Positions 1 through 10,096 of a stretch of 64,000 nucleotides of DNA are shown here, piece by piece; the first letter of the stretch is position 1; every line of letters begins with the position of its first letter. Source of the stretch: Candidatus Handelsmanbacteria bacterium (GTDB taxonomy: Bacteria > Latescibacterota > UBA2968 > UBA8231); the NCBI GenBank assembly GCA_016867395.1, contig VGJS01000004.1, forward strand, positions 16,966-80,965, in the 5' to 3' direction. The notes under the pieces were generated by a model. It was given only the letters and a program-made list of their open reading frames with translations. It had not been told where the DNA came from and searched no databases. A program made the position numbers and the translations under genes.

Positions 1-2009
1 AGAACCCCTGATTGTGGAGGTTGGCGAGGATGTTGCGGCCGCCCCCCGCGCCTCTGTTCACCGCGATGGTCCCTTCGTTCACCAGGGTGCCGCTGGTGAT
101 CACCAGATTGGAGGCCCCCGGGCTCTCGCTGCTTTCCAGGCGGATCACCCCGTGGTTGGTCAGTCCGTTGGCCGCGGTCAACACTGCGTCGGTGGCAGTG
201 GTGCTGTTCACCCAGATGGTCTGGCCAGGGGCCACGTCGCCGCTGCGGGTGCAACGGCCGCGCACCTTGAGAATGGCCACCCCGGCGGCGGCCCCGGAAG
301 AACCAAAATTCAGGGCGCAGTTGTAGAGCAGGGGGCCTTGGCCGGCACTGACCCGCCGTTGATGTTGAAGGTCATGGTGCTCAAGTTCATGTTCCCGTCC
401 ACGACCAAGTCCCCGCCGTTCTGGTTGAAGACCTGTAACCCGCTGGCAATAGTCAGGCTCTGGCCCGCCTCCACCCTGAACTTGCCGTTGGAGTTGGTGT
501 ACACCCACCGGCTCTTGTTGAACTTAAGCTGGGCGTTGTTGCGGAATATCCCCTGGTTGTCCAGGTTGGCCATGATCAGGCGTTGGCCGCCCGAACCGGC
601 GTTCACCTCGATGCGTCCCTGGTTGACCAGGGTCCCGCTGGCCAAGAGCAGATTGGAGCCCAGGGCCCCGCCGCTGCTCTCAAGGCGGATTAGGCCCTCG
701 TTGGTGACGCTTTCGGCCAGCCGCCAGAGAGCGTGCCCGCCGGCCAGACTCCCTTTCACCAGCAGCACCTGGTGATCCTTGACATTGCCGCTGAGGTTGC
801 AGGCCCCCCGCAGGGCAAAGGCGCCCGGCCCGGACCCGGTTTTCCCCTCACCTCGCCGCCATGGTAGTTGAAGCGCACTGCGGTCAGACGGAACTCGCCC
901 TGGGCGTCGAGGGTGCCGCCGCTCTGCTTGAAGATCTGGTTGCCGCTCGCGATGGCCAGGGACTGCCCGGAGGCGATGGTTAGCGACCGGCTGTTGGCAT
1001 AGACCCCGCCGCACTTGGTGAAGGCGGTGGGCGCGTTGATCGTCAGACTGCCCTGGCTGTCGAGGTCGGCGCTGAACTGGCGCTGGCCGCCGCTGCTCTC
1101 CAGGCGCAGGGTGCCGGCGTTGGTGACCCCGGCTGCGGCCTGCAGGTAGCCGCTGCCCCCGGTGGGGCTGCCGTTGACCCACAGGGTCTGGCCGGGGCCC
1201 ACGTTGCCGTCGAGGGTGCAGGTGCCGCGCAGAATCAGCAGACCCGCCCCGGCAGCCGGGCCGATGTTCAGGGTGGCGGCGCTAAACACCGCGCCGCTGC
1301 CCTGGACCTGGCCGCCGTTCAAGCTGAAGGTGGCGCTGGGCAGGGCCAGTTCGCCCTCGGCCTGCCGGACGCCGCCGTTCTGGTTGAAGACCTAGTTGCC
1401 GCTGGTGATGGAGAGGGTCTGGCCGGGGGCGATATTCCAGATGCCAGTATTGGCGTAGACCGCCCTGGCCTTGTTGAAGCTCAGCGGGGCGCTGATCTGG
1501 ACCTGGCCCTGGTTGTTGAGGTCCGCGGTGATCAGGCGCTGGCCGCCCGAAGCGGGCTTGACCTGCAAGGCGCCGGTATTGACCAGATCGCCGCCGGTCA
1601 GCAGGATGCTGGACGCCTGGGCCCCGCCGCTGCTTTGCAGGCGCAGGGTGCCGGCGTTGATGATGCCGTTGGCCCCCCGCAGCAGGGCGTTCCCTTTGGC
1701 TGGATTGCCGTTGACTAGGAAGGTGGAACTGCTGCCGTTGGTAAGTTTTGCAACCGAAACCGCCCCTTCGAGGGTGACGGTATAGGAAGCGCCGGTAGCG
1801 CTGATCTCGACTTGGTCGCTCACCCCCGGCACCCCGGCGGGCACCCACTTGGATGGGTCGGACCAGGCCCCGTCGGCCGCCGCGGCCCAGGACTTGGTCG
1901 TCTGGGCGGTTGCCAGATGTGGCACGGCGAGCAGCACCATCCCGGCCAGCAGGCAGATCATGCCCGCGGCCCGGATGGCTGTTGCGCTGAAGGAAAGAGG
2001 TCGTTTCAC
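1..2009 (-). pseudogene. Repeat-rich secreted protein (signal peptide, tandem ~130-140 aa beta-helix-like repeats), disrupted; 3' end outside window
   Basis: Signal peptide MKRPLSFSATAIRAAGMICLLAGMVLLAVPHLATAQ at 2009; recurring motifs NAGTLRLxSSGG, GGQRLIxADLxNQG, LTIASGxQVFNQNGG continue across three frames; amber stop at 1392-1394 where sister repeats read NQVFNQNGG; frame changes near 840 and 310-340. Confidence 0.7.
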
Positions 2010-2152
2010 GATGGCTGCAAACGCTTCAGGCGATCAAAACCACATGAGGGCCAAAAGTGGGGAAGCCCTGTGATCCTGGTCAAGTTCACTATATTTCAGG
2101 GCTTGCCATTGTAAACACATCGGATGATATAGTTGATTCTTAAGCAAAATCA

Positions 2153-2183
2153 AAGCCCCGGCTGCCAGGGGCAGTCGGGGCTT
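2153..2183 (-). terminator. Intrinsic terminator downstream of the GY-rich lipoprotein gene
   Basis: AAGCCCCGGCTGCC-AGG-GGCAGTCGGGGCTT hairpin; minus strand continues TTTGATTTTG. Confidence 0.6.
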
Positions 2184-2208
2184 AAGTGCAGAATTAACAA
2201 AGATCGGG

Positions 2209-2898
2209 CTAACGCCGGACCTTCTTGGGAGCGGCGCTCTCCGCCGGCGGCGAGGCCGGCTTGGGGGCGCTGGAACCCTCCTTGCCCCCACCCCCGGAGG
2301 GGGCTTCAGCCGGGCGGGGGGTGACCACCGGGGCGGGCCGGTCCTGGGGGTCTACCCGCCGCTGCCAGATCTCCTGCTGCTTCCGGACCTCGGCCCTCCT
2401 TAGTTCTTCCTTTTCGGCAGCCGACTGGACGGGCACGGTGGCCAGACCCCTGCTCTGGGCCCGCAGCGCATCCAGTTCCCCGGCAGTCACCAGTTCATAT
2501 CCGGGGGGGACATAGACGCCGGTGCTGCTGCGGTAGTAGGGATCGTACCCGTACCCATAGGGGCCATAGCCCCCGCCGTAGGGGTTGTAGCCGTACCCGG
2601 AATAGGGGCCGTATCCATAGGGGGCGATGCCGTAGACCCCGTATTGCGAATCGTATCCGCCGCCAAAAACCGGATACCCGTACCCAGCCCCGTACCCCCG
2701 GCGGGAACCGTCTTCCTCGCCCTCGAAGCGGCCCAGGCGCGACTCGTCCTGGCGATCGTCCCGCTGCTGGTCGGCGGCCACCCGGGAATCCTCCCGCAAA
2801 CCAGAGGAGGAGAAGGGCGCCACGGCCACGGTGTAACAGCCGCTCGACAGGACCGCCGCCCATCCCAGAACGAGGCAGGAAAGGGATCTGCTTTTCAT
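2209..2898 (-). CDS. Gly/Tyr/Pro-rich secreted lipoprotein, unknown function
   Basis: MKSRSLSCLVLGWAAVLSSGCYTV lipoprotein-type signal; GYGYNPYGGGYGPYGYGYDPYY low-complexity repeats. Confidence 0.6.
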   Translation of the reverse strand: MKSRSLSCLVLGWAAVLSSGCYTVAVAPFSSSGLREDSRVAADQQRDDRQDESRLGRFEGEEDGSRRGYGAGYGYPVFGGGYDSQYGVYGIAPYGYGPYSGYGYNPYGGGYGPYGYGYDPYYRSSTGVYVPPGYELVTAGELDALRAQSRGLATVPVQSAAEKEELRRAEVRKQQEIWQRRVDPQDRPAPVVTPRPAEAPSGGGGKEGSSAPKPASPPAESAAPKKVRR

Positions 2899-2962
2899 CG
2901 CTGTACACCTCCTGAAAACGCGCCTTGATGAATATACACAACCCGCAGAGGTGGTCAAAACC

Positions 2963-4432
2963 TCAGAAACGACAGGAAACCCCCACCATCACCTTGTCGC
3001 TGGAAACCTCCTCCGACAGGGGGCCCTCCCACTGTTCGTAGCTGCCGCGGACCCAGGCCAGGTCGGCGTGCACCACCTCCTCGAAGACCAGGCCGGCGCC
3101 CAATGTATAGTAGCGGCGGTCCTGGGCGGCGACGATGAGGGGGTTGGCGGGGCCGGGGCTCAGGCGCGGGTCACGGGGCCCCACAAAGGGCAGAGGGTCG
3201 GTGTAAAAGCCGGCCCGCAGGTCCAGGGCCACTACCGGCACCTGCCATTCGGCCCCCAGGTGATAGCGCGCGGCGTCGCGGTACTGGGTGTCGAAGGCAG
3301 CCCTGGCTCGCAACGCGTTCTCGTCGCCCCCCTGGTACTCGGTCTGGGACCAGCCCGCCCAGTGGGCGCTGCCGGCCAGGAGCAGGCCGGGGACCGGCTC
3401 GCCCGAGAGGCCCAGGCCGAATTCGAGGGGCAGGGAGATCTTGTACTCCCCCCGCACCTCCTCCTGGCTTACCTGGACGGAGGTCCCGTCCTCGCGGCGC
3501 TCGACGTTCTGGCGCACTGTGCCGTCGTCGTACTCGATTAGGTCGTATGCGGTAAGGGGGGGCAAGCCCTTGAACAGATAACGCACCCGGTGGGTCGCCC
3601 CACTACTCAGAGTCGCCCCAAAACGCACCCTGGGCTTTTCTCGGGAAGAGCGGAACAGGGCCCCCAGGGTAGCGGTGAAGGCTGTGGGGTATTTGTCCTC
3701 GAAAGTGTCGTGGGCCACGAAGCGTTTCTCAAGAATGCGATTATCAATATCCACTTTCTCGAACTCGTTGAGGGCCCGATCCTCGCCGCTGAGAAGGTTA
3801 AAAGCTGCCCCCAGCGATACCGAGGGGGTCACATCGACGGCGCCGGCCACCGAGGCCATGGCTATCTCGCCCTCGTGAACGAACCTATCATTTGTTTGTA
3901 CCTTACCCACTACGCTATCTACGGCATCTTTCGCATCCTCACGCCCTTGGATGCGCAGGGCGTAGTCGAAGTCCTTAACCCGGTTGAAGCCGGCGGCAAA
4001 AACCAGGCTGCCCTGGTAAACCGGGTAGGGCACCACCACCCCCAGGGAGCCGAAACGGGTGTTCTTCAGCTCGGCCTCGGCGGGGGTGCCGGCCTGGATC
4101 GACTCGTCGGCGGGGGTGCCGGCCTGGATCGACTCGTTGGTGAAATGGTGGCGCAGGAAGCCGGTGTACACCTCGAACTGACGCAGCTGGGCCAGGCCGG
4201 CCGGGTTCCAGTATAGGGCGGAAAAATCGCTGGCCACCCCGGCAAAGGCCCCACCCATGCCCATGGCGCGGACCCCCACCCCGGAAAAATGGTCGATGGC
4301 CCGCTCCTCCTGCGCCCCGGCCCCGGAGCAGGCCAGGGCCAGGGCCTGGAACCCTGCCCATAACCGCATCCTCAGAATTCCTCGGTGTAGCGCACCGCCA
4401 GCTCCCGGCTCAAATCGGCCCCGCCCTTGCAA
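2963..4432 (-). CDS. Outer-membrane beta-barrel protein, FadL/OmpP1-like (likely start near 4369)
   Basis: N-terminal GVGVRAMGMGGAFAGVASDFSALYWNPAGLAQL is typical of the OmpP1/FadL/TodX family; ends in aromatic residue (VGVSCRF). Confidence 0.75.
   Translation of the reverse strand: MQGRGRFEPGAGGALHRGILRMRLWAGFQALALACSGAGAQEERAIDHFSGVGVRAMGMGGAFAGVASDFSALYWNPAGLAQLRQFEVYTGFLRHHFTNESIQAGTPADESIQAGTPAEAELKNTRFGSLGVVVPYPVYQGSLVFAAGFNRVKDFDYALRIQGREDAKDAVDSVVGKVQTNDRFVHEGEIAMASVAGAVDVTPSVSLGAAFNLLSGEDRALNEFEKVDIDNRILEKRFVAHDTFEDKYPTAFTATLGALFRSSREKPRVRFGATLSSGATHRVRYLFKGLPPLTAYDLIEYDDGTVRQNVERREDGTSVQVSQEEVRGEYKISLPLEFGLGLSGEPVPGLLLAGSAHWAGWSQTEYQGGDENALRARAAFDTQYRDAARYHLGAEWQVPVVALDLRAGFYTDPLPFVGPRDPRLSPGPANPLIVAAQDRRYYTLGAGLVFEEVVHADLAWVRGSYEQWEGPLSEEVSSDKVMVGVSCRF
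4081..4140. repeat. 30-bp direct tandem duplication inside the FadL-like gene
   Basis: cgggggtgccggcctggatcgactcgtcgg followed by cgggggtgccggcctggatcgactcgttgg (1 mismatch); duplicates DESIQAGTPA in the protein. Confidence 0.9.
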
Positions 4433-5169
4433 TCGGCCCCACCCTTGCCGTTGCCCAGGACGTTCTTAAGCAACAGGCTGAGATTGAGGCTGGGCACCAC
4501 CGACCAGTGGGCCCCCAGGTTCAGGTACCCTTCCCCGGAGCCCAGGGCGGAATGGTCGTTGTCGTTGGTGGCCAGGTCGTACTCAGCCACCAGGCCCAAT
4601 TCGGCGTTGATGCTCTTGTCCAGCCCCACCCAGCCAGACAGGTCGCCGTCTTCGTCGCTGTCCTCGCGGCTGAGGTTAAGGCCGCCGTGGACCCCGAACT
4701 GCCCCAAGGGCCCGGTGTAGTTCTTGCTGGCGGCCAGGAACATCCCCTTGGACTTGATCTGGTAGCGGCCACCGCAGTATAGCCCGTAGCCTTGAGTCTC
4801 GTAGCCTAAGACTAGGGCGGGCAGGGCCTGGCTCTCTTCAAGGACCCGGTAGCGAATGGTCGGTTCCACCCGGGGGTACCAGTCCACCTCCTGGTCGCCG
4901 ATGATCTGCTCCCCGCCAAAGGACAGGCCAATGCTCAGCCGGTCGAGCGCCCCGGCGTTGAGCTGGCCCATCACCCCGCCCTGGGGGAAGAAGCGCAGGT
5001 CCGCGCTGAAGCGGCCCTTAGCGACCAGGCCGGCCGTGGGGCAGTCGATCAGGCGGACCGGCTCCACCCGGTCCCCTTCGGCAGCCGCCACCTCCTGGGC
5101 GCCGGCCGGCGCCGCCAGGGCCAGCACCACCAGCGCCGCCGCGTATGTGCTGATTCTCCGTTCGCTCAA
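4372..5169 (-). CDS. Conserved hypothetical secreted protein
   Basis: TTG start with upstream AGAGAGG; signal peptide RRISTYAAALVVLALAAPAGAQ; internal duplicated KGGAD(C/L). Confidence 0.55.
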   Translation of the reverse strand: MSERRISTYAAALVVLALAAPAGAQEVAAAEGDRVEPVRLIDCPTAGLVAKGRFSADLRFFPQGGVMGQLNAGALDRLSIGLSFGGEQIIGDQEVDWYPRVEPTIRYRVLEESQALPALVLGYETQGYGLYCGGRYQIKSKGMFLAASKNYTGPLGQFGVHGGLNLSREDSDEDGDLSGWVGLDKSINAELGLVAEYDLATNDNDHSALGSGEGYLNLGAHWSVVPSLNLSLLLKNVLGNGKGGADCKGGADLSRELAVRYTEEF

Positions 5170-5645
5170 GCAGACCTCTCTATTCTGCAATCGGGGAAGG
5201 GGGAGGGTAGAGCTTTGATCAGGATGCGGCGCACCTCTGGCCCGCGGTGCTCCAGGGTCACCTCGCGCCGCCGGGGAGGCAGCGCAGAGCCGGCCCGCTC
5301 GGGCCACTCGATCAGGCAGATGCCCTGATTATAAAAATACTCCTCGGCGCCCAGGGCCTCAAGCTCCTTCTCGCCGCGCAGGCGGTACAGGTCAAAGTGG
5401 TAGATGGGCACCACCCGGCCCCCGACTTGCCCGGCATACTCGCCGATGAGGATGAAGGTGGGGCTGTTGACCTGGTCCTCAACCCCCAGGCCGGCGCACA
5501 CCCCCTGGATCATGCAGGTCTTGCCGGCGCCCAGGTCACCACTGAAGGCCACCACCTCGCCCGGCCGCAACCGCCGTCCCAGTTCCTCACCCAGCGCCCG
5601 GGTCTCCTCCGGAGAAAAGCTCAGGTGTTCCTCGGAGGGGCTCAC
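5166..5645 (-). CDS. tsaE: tRNA threonylcarbamoyladenosine biosynthesis ATPase TsaE
   Basis: Walker A GDLGAGKT, SPTF, HFDLYRL, EWPER motifs. Confidence 0.93.
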   Translation of the reverse strand: MSPSEEHLSFSPEETRALGEELGRRLRPGEVVAFSGDLGAGKTCMIQGVCAGLGVEDQVNSPTFILIGEYAGQVGGRVVPIYHFDLYRLRGEKELEALGAEEYFYNQGICLIEWPERAGSALPPRRREVTLEHRGPEVRRILIKALPSPFPDCRIERSA

Positions 5646-7201
5646 CGGGGCTCCATCACCGCCACCGGCAGCACCATCTCCTCCAGGGAGATGCCCCCGT
5701 GCTGGAAGCTGTCGCGGTACTGGCGCTGGTACTCGTTGAAGTGGGAGGGGTAGACGAAGTAGAAATCCTCCTTGGCGATGGCAAAGTTGCTCCCTAACCC
5801 CGACTGGGGCAGGCCCCAGGCCGGGGGCTTGGTGATCAGTAGCGCCTCCTTGGCGTCGCAGCGCAGGTTCTTGCCGTGTTTATAGCGCAGATTGGCGGAG
5901 GTCTGCCGGTCACCGTGGACCAGACTGGCCCGGTTGCCCCGCACCGCGCCGTGGTCGGTGGTCAGCACCACCACCCCCTGGGTGCAGGCGATCTTCTTGA
6001 GGGTCTCGAAGAGGGAGGAGTGGGCGAACCACGACTGCACCAGGGAGCGGAAGCCCTGCTCGTCGGGGGCGATCTGTTGCAAGATTTCCGAGTGGGAGCG
6101 GCCGTGGACCAGCATGTCGAGGAAGTTGTAGACCACGCAGACCAGGGGTACCGCGTTGAGGGAGTTGATCCGGCGGACCAAGTTCTGGCCTTCGGCGGCG
6201 TCGAGCACCTTGGTGTAGTGGGAGCCGGGCTGAAGGCCGATGCCCATCTCGGCGAGTTGGTCGTCGATGAAGCGGTGCTCGTGGCGGTTGAGGCTGTGAA
6301 CCTCGTCCTGCTCGGTCTGCCACAGCTCTGGATACTTGGCGGCGATCTCGGCGGGGAAAAGCCCGCTGAAGATAGCGTTGCGCGCGTACGGGGTGGCGGT
6401 GGGCAGGACGGCGTAGTGGTAGGAGCGCCGGATGTTGAAGAAGGGGGCCAGCACGGCCTCCATCACCAGCCAGTGGTCCAGGCGCAGGCAGTCCACCACC
6501 ACAAAGAAGACCTGGCGCCCCTCCTTGAGGTACGGGGCGACGAACTCCCCCACCACGTCTACCGAGAGGGGTGGCGAGCCCTCCTCGCTCTGCACCCACG
6601 AGGGGTAGTGCCGCTCGACGAAACGGCCAAACTCGCGGTTGCACTCCTTGCGCTGGTCCTCAATCACCTGGTGCAGGCTGCGCTCATCGAGCCGGCTGAT
6701 CTCCAGGTCCCACTCGCAGAGCAACCGGTGGATGTCGATCCAGGTCTGCCAGTTGACCTGGCCGGCCAGCCATTCGCGGATCTGGTTGGCCTTGGAGAAG
6801 TAGGCCGGCCCGGCCTGGCTCTGCCGGATCTGCCTGGCGTCGAGGATCTTCTTGCATGCCATGAAGATCTGGCTGGGGTTGACCGGTTTGGTCAGGTAGT
6901 CGTCGATGCGCCGGCCGATGGCCTCGTTCATCAAATGCTCTTCTTCGTTCTTGGTGATCATCACCACCGGCAGGTTGGGGTCGTGTTCCTTGATCTGGGC
7001 CAGGGTGGAGAGGCCGTCCAGCCCGGGCATCATCTCGTCGAGAAGCACAATGTCGAAGTGCTCCTGCCTGATCCGGGCCAGGGCATCCTCGCCGCTACTG
7101 ACCGGGGTGACCTCGTAGCCCCGCTCGCGCAGAAAGAGGTGGTGTGAACGCAACAGGTCAATCTCGTCGTCGGCCCAGAGGATCTTGCGGTTGGTATCCA
7201 T
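5642..7201 (-). CDS. porX: Response regulator with REC domain fused to PglZ domain (PorX-like)
   Basis: REC: ILWADDEIDLL...DIVLLDEMMPGLDGL...KP; PglZ: VVDCLRLDHW, TATPYARNAIFSGLFP, FLDMLVHG, TTDHGA. 4-nt overlap with tsaE. Confidence 0.85.
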   Translation of the reverse strand: MDTNRKILWADDEIDLLRSHHLFLRERGYEVTPVSSGEDALARIRQEHFDIVLLDEMMPGLDGLSTLAQIKEHDPNLPVVMITKNEEEHLMNEAIGRRIDDYLTKPVNPSQIFMACKKILDARQIRQSQAGPAYFSKANQIREWLAGQVNWQTWIDIHRLLCEWDLEISRLDERSLHQVIEDQRKECNREFGRFVERHYPSWVQSEEGSPPLSVDVVGEFVAPYLKEGRQVFFVVVDCLRLDHWLVMEAVLAPFFNIRRSYHYAVLPTATPYARNAIFSGLFPAEIAAKYPELWQTEQDEVHSLNRHEHRFIDDQLAEMGIGLQPGSHYTKVLDAAEGQNLVRRINSLNAVPLVCVVYNFLDMLVHGRSHSEILQQIAPDEQGFRSLVQSWFAHSSLFETLKKIACTQGVVVLTTDHGAVRGNRASLVHGDRQTSANLRYKHGKNLRCDAKEALLITKPPAWGLPQSGLGSNFAIAKEDFYFVYPSHFNEYQRQYRDSFQHGGISLEEMVLPVAVMEPR

Positions 7202-7214
7202 CAGTGGCTTTCTC

Positions 7215-8993
7215 TCATTTGACCGGCAGCAGCAGCTCGAAGGTGGTGCCCTCCCCCGGGGAACTGTGAACGATGCTGATCTTGCCCTTGTGGTACTCCT
7301 CGACGATGCGCCGCACAAAGGTCAGGCCCAGGCCCCAGCCGCGTTTTTTGGTGCTGAAACCGGGTTGGAAGACCCGTTCGATATTTTCAGGGGCGATGCC
7401 TCGACCCTCGTCGCAGAAGGAGATCCGCACCGCGTCCCCTTCGGGCCGCAGGCCGGCACGGATACGGATGGCGCCCGGCTTGCCACCCATGGCGTCCACC
7501 GCGTTCTTGAACAGGTTCTCAAAGGCCCAGCCGAGCAGCTCGGAGTTGATCGACACCGGCGGCAGCGCCTCCAGCACCAGTTCCACCCGGTGCCGGCCGA
7601 ACTGGGAGCCGCGGCTTTTGAAGTAGTTGACGGTTTCCTCCAGCACCGCGCCCACATCCCCCGGCTTCAATTCTGGCACCGAACCGATCTGGCTGAAGCG
7701 CGAGGCGATCTGGTTGAGGCGGCCCAGGTCCTTGGACATCTCCCCTAACATCTGGTCCAGCCGCGCCGCCCGCTCCCGGTCGCCGGCCTGGACGGCATTG
7801 GCCACTTCGCCGCGTATCAGCTCCAGCCAGCCCGACAGCGAGGAGAGGGGCGTGCCCAGTTGGTGGGCCGTCTCCTTAGCCATGCCCACCCAGATCGAGC
7901 GCTGCTCGCTGCGCCGGATATTGCGCAGCCCGAGGTACCCCACCAGGGCAAAGAGCACCACCACGCCGATGAACCAGAGGGGGGCCTGCGAAACCCGCCG
8001 CACCAGGGCCGAGTCACCGTAATGGATGTACATCTCGCCGGGGATCTTGAAGTCCTGCCGCTCGTTGAGCAGGGCCACCTGCCGCCGCACCGCCTCGACC
8101 TGAGCCAGGGCCGCGGTGCTGGTGTCCCTCAGGGCCGGCAGTTCGCGGCCTGCCCAGGCCCGCGCCACCCCCTGCCCGTCGGTGACCACGAAACCGGCAG
8201 CCCCGTAGTAAAGGTGGCAGAAGGACTCAGTGGACACCCTGAAGGTTCCCCGCCGCCCCGCCGCTTCGAGGCGGCGGGCCGTGTCCAGCACCTGCTGCCT
8301 GGCCGCCCGGCTGGTATCCCCCCGAGCCGGCAGATCCCGGCCCACCCACTCCACCAGGACGCGCTTTTCCAGCTCCTCGGCATTGTCGGTGATGATGAAG
8401 CGGTCCTCGTCCCAATAACAATATCCCACCGCCTCGGAATGATAGACAAAGGCCACCGGAGGGTTGGCGGCGTCCATCACCTCCATCGCCACCTGCAACT
8501 GCTGCCTGGCCTCCGGGCCCAGGTCGCCGGGCGCCGGCAGGTCGGCCCCGCGCCAGTCGGTGATCTCACCCCGGTGGTTGGTGATGATGATGGGGAAATC
8601 GCTGTTGGGGTTGTTGATGACCTCTTGGAAAATGAAGGCGGCCTGCTCCCCGCTGGCCAGGGGCGAGACGGCAAAGGCGTGGAGCCGGGCAAAAAGATAG
8701 ACCCTGTTGCGCTCCTGCTCCTTGGCCTGGCGGATCAGCGACTCGCTGTAGAGCAGAAAAGCGATGAGGGCCAGGATGCTGCCCAGGAAGACGTAGATGC
8801 GGAAGGCCGGCGACAGGCCCCAGGAGGAATACCACTGCCCGTGCCCCCCCCGGCGCGGCGGCGAGGGGTGCTCCTGGGTGGCCGGAGGCGCCGGCCCTGG
8901 CAATACCTCCGGTGGCACCAGTCCCCCGGCGCGGCGGCGGCGGCGGCGGGGCTCGGCCTGGAGGTTGGCCTCTGAGGAGGTAGATTCGGACAT
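7215..8993 (-). CDS. Membrane sensor histidine kinase, probable partner of the adjacent REC-PglZ regulator
   Basis: HisKA KETAHQLGTPLSSLSGW; HATPase ENLFKNAVDAM, DEGRGIAPENIERVFQPGFSTKKRGWGLGL; TM helices. Confidence 0.9.
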   Translation of the reverse strand: MSESTSSEANLQAEPRRRRRRAGGLVPPEVLPGPAPPATQEHPSPPRRGGHGQWYSSWGLSPAFRIYVFLGSILALIAFLLYSESLIRQAKEQERNRVYLFARLHAFAVSPLASGEQAAFIFQEVINNPNSDFPIIITNHRGEITDWRGADLPAPGDLGPEARQQLQVAMEVMDAANPPVAFVYHSEAVGYCYWDEDRFIITDNAEELEKRVLVEWVGRDLPARGDTSRAARQQVLDTARRLEAAGRRGTFRVSTESFCHLYYGAAGFVVTDGQGVARAWAGRELPALRDTSTAALAQVEAVRRQVALLNERQDFKIPGEMYIHYGDSALVRRVSQAPLWFIGVVVLFALVGYLGLRNIRRSEQRSIWVGMAKETAHQLGTPLSSLSGWLELIRGEVANAVQAGDRERAARLDQMLGEMSKDLGRLNQIASRFSQIGSVPELKPGDVGAVLEETVNYFKSRGSQFGRHRVELVLEALPPVSINSELLGWAFENLFKNAVDAMGGKPGAIRIRAGLRPEGDAVRISFCDEGRGIAPENIERVFQPGFSTKKRGWGLGLTFVRRIVEEYHKGKISIVHSSPGEGTTFELLLPVK

Positions 8994-9046
8994 GGGCTCC
9001 GGGGGCAGGCGGCTTTTGAACGGGCGCTATCTGAACTAACTTAATA

Positions 9047-10093
9047 TTGTTTTGCCAAGAGCGCCTGGCAAAATGCCCGCTGGCACGGCGGCGCCTACCC
9101 GAACGGATCGACTTGACCTACTGCCCTGCCCCTCCTTTATCCCCCAGGCCCTGGGACGCGCTCCCCGGTGCCGTCGCCCGCCTCACCCGGGTGGCCTGCT
9201 GCCTGCTCCTGCCCTGGGCAGGGGCCGCCCACCCCCAGGCCGCCCCCGACAGTAGCGGCCTGCGGCCCGCCCGCCTGGCCGTGGTAGGCGGCGCCGGCCT
9301 GGGCATCCACTACCTGGGTTTCAAGTACTTTGACCGGGCCTGGTACCAGGGCCAGAAACTCGACCACATCCGCTGGATCAGGGACTGGAGCGGGGACACC
9401 TACCTGAACGTGGACAAGGGGGGGCATTTCATGAGCGGGATGTTCATGGCCCAGACCCTGACCAATGCCTACGCCTGGGGCGGCCTGGCCGGGCGGCTTG
9501 GCGCCCTGGCCGGCACCCTGAGCAGTTGGGCCCTGCTGCTGGAGATCGAGATGCGCGACGCCTATTTCGACCAGTGGGGTTTCAGCATCCCCGACTTCAC
9601 CGCCAATACCATCGGCGCCACCGTGCCCCTGGTCCGCGCCCTGTGGCCGGCCAGCCAGGCGGTGCGTTTCCAGTTCGGCTACTGGCCCTCCCGCCTCTAC
9701 CTGGACCGCCGGCAGCGCCAGACCGAGGGCCGGCCCTTCACCGAACACCTGATCGACGACTACGAGGGCATGACGGTGTGGATGGCGGTATCGGTGGATC
9801 GCTTCCTGCGTGGGCGGGCCGAGGAGGTATGGCCCGATTTCCTGGGGTTGGCACTGGGTTACGGGGCGGCGGGGTTACACGGCAGCAACGTCAAGAGCAA
9901 GGGCCGTTTCAAACATTACAAGAAGCTGCCCGACGGCCGCCCCGAACTGCTGGTGGCCCTGGACCTGGACCCCCGCTTCCTGCCCGGGGATCAGCGGGCA
10001 TGGCGCTATTTCAAGGAGCAGCTGCGTTGGCTCCACCTGCCCGCCCCGGCCCTGAGAATCTACCCGGACTGGCGCTTCTACCTGCTCTATTGA
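9047..10093 (+). CDS. DUF2279-like membrane/periplasmic protein
   Basis: FDRAWYQG...DKGGHFMSGMFMAQ...FDQWGFSIPDFTANTIG pattern of DUF2279; start uncertain. Confidence 0.6.
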   Translation: MFCQERLAKCPLARRRLPERIDLTYCPAPPLSPRPWDALPGAVARLTRVACCLLLPWAGAAHPQAAPDSSGLRPARLAVVGGAGLGIHYLGFKYFDRAWYQGQKLDHIRWIRDWSGDTYLNVDKGGHFMSGMFMAQTLTNAYAWGGLAGRLGALAGTLSSWALLLEIEMRDAYFDQWGFSIPDFTANTIGATVPLVRALWPASQAVRFQFGYWPSRLYLDRRQRQTEGRPFTEHLIDDYEGMTVWMAVSVDRFLRGRAEEVWPDFLGLALGYGAAGLHGSNVKSKGRFKHYKKLPDGRPELLVALDLDPRFLPGDQRAWRYFKEQLRWLHLPAPALRIYPDWRFYLLY

Positions 10094-10096
10094 GGC

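Noticed and set aside
5642-7201. PglZ domain as part of a BREX or Pgl phage-defence system
   Set aside because: It is fused to a receiver domain and sits with tsaE and a histidine kinase; no BrxA/B/C/L or PglX-like genes are nearby.
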